A stretch of DNA of 64,000 bases, from NCBI GenBank assembly GCA_047495785.1, contig JBLDXI010000011.1:496001-560000 (forward strand), given 5' to 3'. A program made the translations under genes and the position numbers. This document shows, in pieces, positions 10,360 through 22,300 of the stretch. The DNA comes from Lepidodermella squamata (lineage: Eukaryota > Gastrotricha). Position 1 is the first letter of the stretch. Each line of letters opens with the position of its first letter. The notes beneath the pieces are model-generated. The model saw only the letters and a program-made list of their open reading frames with translations, was not told the origin of the DNA and ran no database searches.

Positions 10360-13300
10360 TCATTTTTCGCGCTTGATCGGACGCCAAGAAAACGCCGGGT
10401 TACAGCCCTGAAAAATAATTAATATCAATCCAAGGAGGAATTAAAGAAATCGGACTTACGGGATCAATGACACGGCCAACCAGGAGACTTTGAGCGAGCC
10501 TACAAAGAAATAAATAATTCATAAATTTAATTATCGAAATATTCAAATGATTCAATCAAGTACCGAAAATGAAGTAATAATAATTAAAAAATTCATGAAA
10601 CACAGAATCGAATGTTTTGAAGAGCGGAAATCAGAAATATCGAGACCTACTACAATCCACGTGTTTGAGATGCTTAACTTGGCTTACTTTAGATAATGAG
10701 CTACTAGCTACTTTATGACTACTTTATACCTTTATACGAGGATTAGCTGTATAAGTATCGTTCCAAGCGTGCCGGTGCGAATAGCGTGAAATACGTATTG
10801 TATTTTTACTTTTATCATTACCAAATATACTTTTCTGTGTGCGGAAATGATTCATCACGATTTTTTGCTTTCTTGGTCGCGTGACCTGTAAATCACTTGT
10901 CAACATCATTATATAAAATACGGCATGGGCTGATACGCAAGTGACAAGTGATTCTGGGTGACTACTTCACCTCAACATCCCGTTCGATTTTTTCGAAAAA
11001 AATAGGGCATGTAGATCTCACATTCAACTCAACGGTCATCAAACCGAAATTTCCGGCCAGGTAACGGTTTTTGGTAGAAAAAGTCTGAATCAAGCACGTT
11101 TCCGCACAGTGATTATTATTGCATTTTCTTGGTTTCTGCGAAAAATTGCCTGTTGAATGCATCACGGCGTCATCCGCAATAATTATGATTGCTGAAGATT
11201 TGAAAAATTCTAGAAAATTAACGGAAGGGGGTGTGTTTTGATATAAATTGAGGTGAAGTAGCCACCCGAAATCACTTGTCACTTGCGTATCAGACCATGC
11301 CGTATTTTATATAATGATGTTGACAAGTGATTTACAGGTCACGCGACTAAGAAAGCAGAAATCGTGATGAATCATTTCGGCACACATGAATGTAGTATCG
11401 TGTAAGATCGCTCTTTTTATTCATCTATGCATTTGGATGATTTAGTTAAGACAATGCTCTTAAAAATGTGAAGTTACATTTAAATGGTCTTGTTTTTATT
11501 ATAACATCTGTTCTTGCTGTTTAGTTATTGCTAGCCGAGAGGGCGCCAAGGTTTCTTTCGATTTGCGGAACCGGAAAACGGTACAGAAATATTCTAGACT
11601 AAGACTACAAGGTAGATAATTGATCTCAACATTTCGCGAAACCCCACCTTTCGCACTTGTTACGTAACAATAGCTGCATGTTAATGTTTGAATCGACTTA
11701 AGTTAAGGTTTTAATAATGTTGTCCATCATAGAGAAAAAGATTTTCCATAGAGAACGAGAAGGCTCCAGTGCAAATCCAGTGCACACGTCGTTCCCATGG
11801 TATATAACCATCGCATCACGCGACAGTACAAACATCAAAAGCCACGCCATAAGCCGGGCTGAAGTTATGAATGAGATTTGGCGCCAATAGTCCGCAGCAC
11901 GCGGCGTAAGAGTCAGCGCCGTAAGGACCAGTCACCTTGATGGGCTAGAAGTGAAAAGAGACGATTGGAACTAGCAAAAATTTCAGCCAAAAAGAGCTAC
12001 CGCTGTAAGGGCGGCAGCTGGCGAGGGTGTTGCTGCGGTATATGGAAAGCGGTAACATGATATTGGCGGGGTTCCATCAGATGCTGCAGCTGCTATTTTG
12101 TACACTTTGTCACTGTCGACTTTGCCAACACACGCCATTACAGGCGGAGAGCCAGAAACAGGAACACTCTCGTATAGCAGCGAACTACCCCCCCTCGCCG
12201 CAGTGCAACAGTCAGCAAAAGAGCTGAAAGTATTTGCCACGGCAGAAGATCGCTGAAAAGATGAATCAGTAGGTGTTCAAAGCGCAAACTAGTCAGCGAT
12301 TCTTACGGCTGTTCCTGTTGTGAGAACCGAGTTGCACGCACCCGCATTCGCTGTGCAAAATGGGACATTTTTTTTTGACATCGATGCATCACCTTGTGTG
12401 GCGGTTATCACGCACAAATTGTAGGTGGGCTGATGACAATTCACAGTCGATGAAGGCTTTCAGAATGAAAACGGATCAACTTACAGGGCTTACAGGATTC
12501 GCGCAAGATTGCCCTCCCGGGCATTGAGTGGCTGACTTCGCAATGCAGTTATTCGTTGCGGTGTCACAAGTGTTGGCGGCTACAGTTTTCAACAGGCAGC
12601 TGTTCGTCGTAGCATCACAGACGTTAGCAGATGCCACACAGGACGATCCAGAGTTGCAGGGGTTGGTCGTTGTGTAACACGCCTGGCCATTCGGGCACGT
12701 TCCAGGCGAATCCGTGACCGTTGCCGATCTCGGGCATGGCGTTGTGCTAGCTGCAGGGCAAGCAGTGGCAGTGGCAAAAACAGCGGCAAGGATCAGGGCA
12801 AACAACAAAGTATCCATGATGAGTTGAAATAATTCTGAAGAAATGATAATGGCGAAAACAGCCGCCGCTCCACCTCTTAAATACGATCAATTTTTTGCCT
12901 CCGAGAAGGGCTGACGCAACTGAGCTCTGGCATGTCCCCGTATGCACCCGCTTTCAGGTGTTGCGCACTGCCAAAACAACGGGACGGCCGCTACACATGG
13001 GCGTCGATGAGAAAATTACGTGGATAATACACAGGTTGACGGTGGCTATGCTGCCTACCTAATGATCGCCAACTCTGCGCGCACCGGCGTCAACCAATTC
13101 ATTTTATGTATATCGCATCCATGGCCCAACATTCAGGCGCTTATTTTCTTATGTAGGAGAAGGGTTATTTTTTGAAAGATGGGCTATTAATGGAACAAAT
13201 ACAGCGTAAACTGCAGTTCATAAACAGTTTAGCGCAGTTTAGGTGGCTGTCACGCCGTGTTGGTAGCGCACGCCGATCATTAGCTTGGATATCTTCTCAA

Positions 13301-16300
13301 CGTATCTAAATTTTTTTCTTTAGAGATACGCCACAGCAACGTGAACTTCAACAACCCGTAATAGATGGCAGCTGGCAGCTCGAAAAAAACAACCGCCTCG
13401 AATAATAGCTCTAAGAATTAAAAAAATACTGGGTCCAAAGGTTAGCGTGCCCCAAATAATCGCAAAGCAGTCTGGAAAAGCATCTCGCCTGAAATGATTA
13501 CTGCGAATCAACGTGGCAAGCCTGTGGAAGCTGGTCATGCCAACTTTTGGGCTTGATGAAAGTGATGACGTGACATTCCGGGTCTAGCAATTGCATGCCT
13601 CGGAAATTTCGGAAAAAATATTAGCCATGGCTATTAGTCCATAAGATTGAACGAGCATGAAACCAATATTTCTATCGGATAAGCCTGCATTGTACGAAAT
13701 AATTGTACATGGATGGGCGAACGACGTAAAATTCAAGAAAATCAGTTCTAATGAATCGAGAACATTCCGAGGAGACGTCGGAAATTCTGAGAACTGCTAC
13801 CATCAACATGTTTGAGATTCGGTGGTTACTATCCCAGAAAGGCAATGACTTTAAACTTTAGACCAGAAACTGCCCCAAATAATCGCAAAGCAGGTTGAAG
13901 TCTGGAAACTCGCCTGAAATGATTAGGAAAGGCTAATCCGACTGCGGAATCAACGTGGCAAGCCTGTGGAAGCTGGTCATGCCAACTATTGGGCTTGATG
14001 AAAATGATGACGCGACATTCCGCGACTAGTAATTGCCTGTCTCGAAAAAAACCCCTTCGAAAAATTCCGAAAAAAATATTAGCCATGGCTGTGATTCCAC
14101 AAGATTGAACGAGCATGAAACCAATATTTCTATCGGATAAGTTGATGCAGACAGTCATCGATGGAAGCCTGCATCGGTAGAAATAATTGTACATGGATGG
14201 GCGAACGAAGTAAAATTGAAGAAAATCAGTTCTAATAAATCGAATGACTTGAACAGAGAAAATTCCAAGGAAATTCTTGGAATTGCTACCAGCAACATGT
14301 GTAAGATTAGTAAGGCTAATAACTTCAAACGATGATAACGTAAAAAGATTATAACGGCTAGCCAGGGCATCTGTCACATGGCATGATAGTAATTAAGGAA
14401 GCTTTCGTTCAATCACTTGTCCGAACGCCCATCCTAGGCCAAGGTTCGCTCATTCCGGTCAGGAACGACCTATGGTCGAAATAAAACTACAAACGTTCCA
14501 TTCGCACATGCAAAAATGAGTACAGAAATGTCGAAGGGTCCCGTCAAACGTTGCCATTAGAAAGAGGCTCAAATCTGAGAGAAATTTGAGTTAGCATCTG
14601 GGACTAATTAAGAAAATTGCTCATCAAATAACAAGAAGGCTAAGAACATCACGTGAAAGTTCTATGTTTTTGGTTTCCTGAATATCATCCGAGTCGACAC
14701 TGCCATTAATGCCAAAACCATCACTAGGCGTGATATTATATAAACTTATTATAAATCGAAATTTCCACTACATCCAGATCGATCCAACTCAACTGATACA
14801 ACATTCAACTGACCATGGTTTGACGCGTCTATTATCACTCGCTCGAGAACAGTCATATTACCATAATCATAGAGAAAACTTGACCAGAGTAAGCACTCAA
14901 GCTAAATTTTTGATCTGCATTATTAAAGCCAGTGCTTCCCAAAACGGATATCTCCATTGCTCAACAAATTTTGCATGCATATAGAACACGAGCTGCTCTA
15001 TCGCGTGGTATAAGCAACGGAGATATTCGTTTTGAGAAATTCAACTTAGAATAATAATGAAGATTCTGAAATTTTAGCTTGAGTGCTTACTCTGCACTAT
15101 AAATAAAGTTCGCAATTCAGTCGCTAAATAACCGACTTTTGCACGGGCATTTAGGACCCTGGGAGCCTCCAATATAGCCTAAAATTTTTAATTGAAGCTT
15201 CTAATTATCGAAAAAAGAAATTCGAGGCGATAAATACCAAACTTTAGGTAAAAGGTATAAAAGGCGGGTTTTCTAAGGCATCTATATTTGGACACCCTAA
15301 ACTCCATTTTGCCCTATGTCACTCAGGATAAACATAGAGAACGTAGTGATCAGAGTGCGCTTTTTTGTGTGTGCGCGCATCTTTTTTGAAAAGACATAGT
15401 AACTTTGTGTTTTTCAACGCTTTTGCGCGGAAATCGGTCATCAAGTATTTTCTGCCCAATTGCACCGTCCGAATAATTCGATCCTGCTCTTTCACACGGT
15501 AATGGCCGCTTGTTGCCAAAAATTATCTATCCTGGCGATTTTCGAACGGATATCGAATCATCTTCTATGAGGTCGCCCTCGCTCACTTAGCTACTAACAG
15601 TTATTAGTAACTAACTGGGTCTCGGTTTGGACAATGTAGGATTTTTCATGAAACAAGCTTTCCGCAGATATATAAAACTCATACTTTTGATCATGCTATG
15701 CTGGGAAAATGAGTCCTGAACTTTAGTCCATTTTTTCTGTTTTTTCTGAGGAATTGAAAAGTGAGCGTTGAAAAAGGGGAATACGGGCGCCGTCCTTCAC
15801 AGAGATAGACAGTAGGTAATCGATGACACTCTGCACACTGGTTTCCGATTTTTTTCTCAGTTAGCTAACCGGCAATTAGCGAAAAATAAAAAAATTTGAA
15901 TAAAAGTGTTTATCAACTCATTTCTAGGGTTAAAAAAATAGCTAATTCTATTCAAGACTTTAAATAAAAATCTGAAAAATTCACCAAAATGAGCGGCTCA
16001 AAAAGTTAATATATATACCTGTTTTCAGCGTTCTAGAATGATTTTTAAGGATAGTGACCATTGTCTCAAATGACAAAAAAAATTTAAAAATAATTTGTGA
16101 ACGACGGCGCCCGTGTGTGATTTTTCTTCGGCAATTTTTCAATTTTTCTTGTAAAGCGTGCTGAGGTCGTTCTTTTGCCTACCTGAACCAATTTCAAACA
16201 ACCGCCGCTCGACCTCTTAAATACGATCAGTTTTTTGCCTCCGCGAATGGCTGACGCAACTGATCCCTGGCATGTCCCCGTGTGCACCCGCTTTCAGGTG

Positions 16301-19300
16301 TTGCGAACTGCCAAAACAACGGGACGGCCGCTACACATGGGCGTCGATGAGAAAATACGTGGATAATACACAGTTTGACTGTGGCTATGCTGCCGACCTA
16401 ATGATCGCCAACTCTGCGCGCACCGACGTCAACCAATTCATTTTATGTATATCGCATCCATGGCCCTACATTCAGGCGCTTATTTTCTTATGTAGGAGAA
16501 GGGTTATTTTTTGAAAGATGGGCTATTAATAGAACAAATACAGCGCAAACTGCAGTTCATAAATAGTTTTGCGCAGTTTTGGTGGCTGTCACGCCGTGTT
16601 GGTAGCGCACGCCGATCATTAGCTTGGATATCTTCTCAACGTATCTAATTTTTTTTCTTTAGAGATACGCCACGGCAACGTGAACTTAAACAACCCGGTG
16701 TTGATACTCACCGCCGATAGATGGCAGCTGGCAGCTCAAAAAAATCAACCCCCTCGAATAATAGCTCCAAGAATTAAAAAAATACCGGGTGCAAAAATAC
16801 TGGTTGAGCGAGCCCCAAATAATCGCAAAACAGGTTGAAGTCTGGAAATTATTCGCCTGAAATGATTATGAAAGGCTCATCCGACTGCGGAATCAACGTG
16901 GCAAGCTTGTGGAAGCTGGTCATGGCAACTATTGGGCTTGATGAAAATGAATTACCCCCACTTGCGCAACTATTGAGGCGTCATTTGGTGTATGTGTAGC
17001 AGATGATAATCGCACGTGCCAAAAAGTGCTTTCAACATTTCAACAATTTCAGTCTCGCCATTTTATCAGCTAATAACACTAAATACTATTTCACAAAATT
17101 CCTCTCTGCCCTAACTGTAAAAAAGAAATTTAAAAATCGATCGAGGTCTGAAAGTTAAGCGTGTTTTGCCGAAATACGAACGGGTGGAGCAAGATATCCA
17201 GCAAGTTGTACGCGATTTCGACAACAGCGAAAAAAACCGCCGACGATTTTCTCGCTTGCGTAGACAGTTTGTCATCATTGATTGCTGATTACAAAAAGTG
17301 AACATCGTTGATCGGCTCTTCTACAAGCTTTTCTACACACTTTGCCTCTTCTTGTTATATATCCGCTCTAGTTCTGCGCTGAACATTTTGAAGTAAAACG
17401 GGCATGTTGTTTTGCCTTTTGAATAATGGACCATCAAATGACATACACCAACAATGACGCCTCAATAGTTACATTTTCAAAATATTATTACTTTTATAAT
17501 GTATCTAATTCAGTTTTGATGAAAACTGCCCAAAACTGAAAAAATAACTAAAAAAGTTGCGCAAGTGGGGTAGGCAAGTGATAGTTGCACAAGTGGCAGT
17601 TGTGCAAGTGGGGGATAACCGTGTGGTCATTTTTTCTCTATATAGCCTATAAATAAGGGCAATTTAAAAATAATCTCACAATTTTTCCGAATATTTGCTA
17701 AGAATCATGAAACAAGCTGATTTCTTCCTAACGAATAAAACCAAATTTCTATGAATATTCACCCAAGAAGCGGAAAAATAGCGCACAGTTGCGGTAGGGC
17801 CAAATCCACAGGAAAAACATTATTTATAAAATGTATACATTTTATTCCGGATTATAATCCTCACTATCGCTAATTTAAAATATCCGCCCAGCGAAAAATC
17901 ATCATTGGTATCCCTGAAGATGGTTATGGAAAATAATTGGAACGTTGGAACTAAACTTATAATTATACTCAATTTCATCACTCGATTGTACTCCACTGGT
18001 TACCAAGCATATATAAATATATTTTCAATTTTACATAAAAAAATAATACGTAATTGAAGCTAGCGGTCCAATTTGAGTTTTTTACCAGCGGTCCAATGAA
18101 GGAGTGATGATACCCTACTAGCCAAGTCATTTTCAGATGATTACAACCTGGCAAATTTTTTAAACTATTTGGCTTATTGGTCCGCTGAAAATTTATGTGG
18201 ACCGCTGGCCTTGGACCGCTAACTTCTGTAAAGCCCGCTGTTATAGAAGCTAGCGGTCCATTAGCCAGCGGTCCAATTAGCCACCAGACCAAAAAATTTG
18301 CCATCATCGAAATAGTCGAAATATCATATTAGCCATAGTTCCACGTGGATGCTATGCGTCAATTATTATGACGCTGCTGAGTTTGTTTACCCAGAATGCT
18401 ACGGTACCAAATGAGACAAAAGGTAACATCTGCTTCCAGGAGGTGAAGGTATAGAGCCCTAAGTCACATTTCCAGGGTATTCGGTTTAAACCCCAACCAG
18501 TATAAACCAGTTTAAACCGGTACCGGTTTATACCGGTTTTTTTAGGGCCTGAAAAAACCGCGGTTTTTTCAAAAAGCGGTTTTTGGGGTGTTTTCACGCA
18601 AAAAAGCTCACATTTTCATAGATGACGGCAAGCCAGAAGTCGTCTGAGAGTCATTACGTCCCCAGGATCAATACCGCACGGTTGAAATACTTTAGAAAGA
18701 CTACACTGTATCACATAAAATCGATTGAGCTAAATTTTGAAAAATCGATCACCCGATCAGTTACCAATAATCGATAATCGATAATCGATACCTGATGCGG
18801 GTGATTTGATGTCACCATCGTGTTCAGCGGCAAATTCTACCTAAGATACCAAATTTTCATGGCGACATCTATAATAGTAAAGAGACTATCGCGAAATCAG
18901 TTTCACTTCCGGTAGGGTATAATTAGGCGGTTTTAGACCTTTCAAGTTGAAATTTTCAAATAAAACCGGCAAAACCGCTTCCTTTGTCGTTGAAACCCCC
19001 CTTAGAAACCCCAGAGGGGTAACTTTTCACGGCGGAACCGAATCCGTTTTCAGAATTTTACTAATCATCATACTTCCGGAGATAACTGCTTTTTTTAGTT
19101 GTTTTATTGCTTTATTGCACTAAGAAATTTTTTTTCTTCCAGGTGAGAAAAATGGCCGTGTGATATGTCAAACTATGTAGTTTTTCACGTAGAATCACGT
19201 GGTGCAGTCCAAATCTCTACAGGACCAAGTGCTAGCGAGCTCTGGCTATGTCAAATAAGACATTTCAGTGATTTTAGCATATGTAAAAAAACCGGTTTTT

Positions 19301-22300
19301 TTTCACCGGTTTAAACCGGTTTCTACCGGTGGGTGGTTTTTTCAACAAAAAAACCGGTCGGTATTATACCCTGCACATTTCTCTCGATAAGTGGTTTGAA
19401 TTTTACTATATTAACGCAAAAAGCAATGACTGATTCAACTAAAAAGAAGAAAATGACGAAGAAGGAGTTAGTGAGGCTTACGCTGCGTGAGCTTCCGCCG
19501 AATTCCAACCTGGGTAAGTTTTAGGACTTCCTGAATTGGCTTCTCGAAGTAAATTTTTGAAAATAGGTTCATGGCGAGACCCCACGTCAGCGTGGAAATA
19601 CGTAGGTCTACGAGTGTACGGAGAGGAGTGTCCGACAAACACTAAAAATGCATATAACCTCGGCCGTGACATGGTCTCATCGTTAGATGATTTTGCTCGA
19701 GAAAGCACGGAAAAACCCAAGCAACGCGTCCAATTTGACATCAACAAAGAACCAGACTTTCTTGTGAAGTTGGCGAAAGACCAGCTAGGGTTGGAGGAGA
19801 GGGGCGTCGTGAGAAGCAGAATAAAATTCTCCCCCGGATGGTCTCATGTTTTACAAATAGCTTGCTACCAGGCTTGCCCCGGTAACTGCGTAATCAACTT
19901 CAAGTCGCATAATATTAGCCCCAATGGCGTCACAACTGGAGATGGCAAGTGCACCGGCTGTCGATCATTTGCCTTCAGGTAAATTTTCGCAACGCAATGA
20001 CATTGAAAAACACATTCAGCTGAGCAACTGATACTTAGATGCGACGTGCCAGACTACGGCGATGGTGATTTCATTTTCAACTTTCAAATGTTCGGTTAGT
20101 GGCAATGAAAACCCTATACAATTTTAATTACTATGTAACCTTAGAAAAGTTCAACCACCCCGTCGGTGGCAAGCAGCTGCCAGTTAAGGGCAAGCGCAGG
20201 GATGAAATGGCAGAGCTTTTGAAATCGAAATCAGCTGACGTGCTTTATTATGACTTGACTGTCGACCACGCCCAGGGAGAGTCTGTTTTGCCGGTTCCGG
20301 ACAAGAAAGTTCTCCAGAAAATCAACTCAGAGAAAAATAACTTGGGTAATTGAAATTTTACCGGACTTCCTCAAATATAATTTAATCTAATCTAATATAC
20401 TTAATTTTAGCTGGCCGGAAATCCAAGTGTTGGTACGAAGATAATACTATCGAGCTGAACGAGCAATTGAAAGCTTCAGCTGCTGCTGAAGCTGCGAAAA
20501 CAGCAGATTCAACGTCACTGGTTTCGAAAATCGACAAAAGATACATTCAAGGCTTTAAAGTAAGACCTTGCCTATTTTGCATCCCCAGGTTTTCGAACTT
20601 CATTCAGAGTTCATCCAGAGTAGGATCAATTCATTTTTTCCTTTTTAATTGAACAAAAGAAACTTCATGCCTGAATCTATCCGTTATGTCTCTTTTCAGG
20701 TCCATCCCTTTGCTATTTACCTATGGACACCACTTCAGCTGGACCTGTTCTTTGATTTCCTGAAAAAGGGGTACAACATTGCGTCTATCGACGCCTCTGG
20801 ATCTGTTGTTCCCTGCGATTTGCTTACTGGAAAGCGAATGCTTTATTACGCTTTTCTTATGGTGAACATCTTAGAGTTTATTAATGTATGAAATCCAATT
20901 TCTGTTTAGGTTAACGTGGAATTATTCACATCAGACGAGTCGAAATCTCCAACTCAAACTACTACCGTAAGGGCCAATTAAATTTCTTATGGTGTTTTTG
21001 GTAGCCATATACATATTTTCAGGTACCTGTCGAAGCAATCCAGCCCGATGAAATGAGCCTCGAAACGGTGAGACGGTGGTAGCGTTAAATTTTAGTTCAT
21101 CGCGTTTTTTGTTGTTGTAGTGGCTTCAAGAAGTTCGCTCTCCAGTGGTTGCGGAAAAGCGGTCTGTCACGCCTAAACGTCCAGGCGGTGATGCTATGGC
21201 TTTCTTGCCTGCCAAACGAAAGCGCGGGCGGCCGAAGAAGAAGGTCGAGATCGAGAGCGTTCAACATCAGCCAACCCAAAATGCTGATCAAGGCGGAAAT
21301 GTCACCAAAAGAAAGCGTGGAAGGCCACGCAAAGCAGCCAAGGTTGTCCAGGCCGGTGAGCAGAAGACCTCTGATTCATCGAAATCGAAGCGTGGACGGC
21401 CGGCGAAAGCAGTTGCAGACCAAGTCAATCAGGCCAACGCTGTCACTGGACAAGTTGACGCCGAAAAATACTGCCTCAACCTCGGGTATTGGCTTTTCAA
21501 CATGGTTGCCGATGGAAACTGCCTTTTTCGAGCGGTCTCGCATCAAGTCGACGGCACTGAGGCGAATCATTTAGTCTATCGACAAATTGCGGTCGAATAT
21601 CTCATCGAACATAAAAACGACATGGACGAAAACGTCCGTACGCAGCTGCGCGATAACGAGAGCGACATGACATTCGAAGAGTATGGTGAGTTGGAATTTT
21701 GTTCATGTTAATTTCAATAATCAAGGACCGTTGTTATTTGTTATAGTGAATGCGCTCTCCAGGCCATATTTCTTCGCCGGGCAGGAGGCGATTTATTGCC
21801 TCGCTATGGCGTTACGTCGGAACATTCGCGTTGTTCAAATTAGTCGCCCTGACTACGTCTACGGCAATTTCGCCGAAAATTTCGAAATACGTATTTTCTA
21901 TAACTCCATCAATCATTATGGATCCCTTATCAAAAAGTGATTGCTAGCTTTCTTATTGCTAGCTATACCCATTTAACATGTTTTACTATGTAATTGCTAA
22001 CCTATTCTACAGCTTTCTTGTTTTCTTAGATATCTGCCGCTGGCGATTCTCATCTTTCCGACAAGTAAAGAAGCAGTTGAAATCTTGAGTCTTTTGCTTA
22101 ATCAACTATATACTATGGCTAATATGATATTTCGACTATTTCGATGATGGCAAATTTTTTGGTCTGGTGGCTAATTGGACCGCTGGCTAATGGACCGCTA
22201 GCTTCTATAACAGCGGGCTTTACAGAAGTTAGCGGTCCAAGGCCAGCGGTCCACATAAATTTTCAGCGGACCAATAAGCCAAATAGTTTAAAAAATTTGC

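Noticed and set aside
13829-14377. 182-codon minus-strand ORF in the repeat block
   Set aside because: It crosses the junction of a local tandem duplication, its residues look random, and the homologous blocks at 6400 and 16800 do not keep the frame.
17978-18307. Identical 109-aa ORFs on opposite strands (also 22144-22473)
   Set aside because: They are translations of the MULE terminal inverted repeats, not genes.
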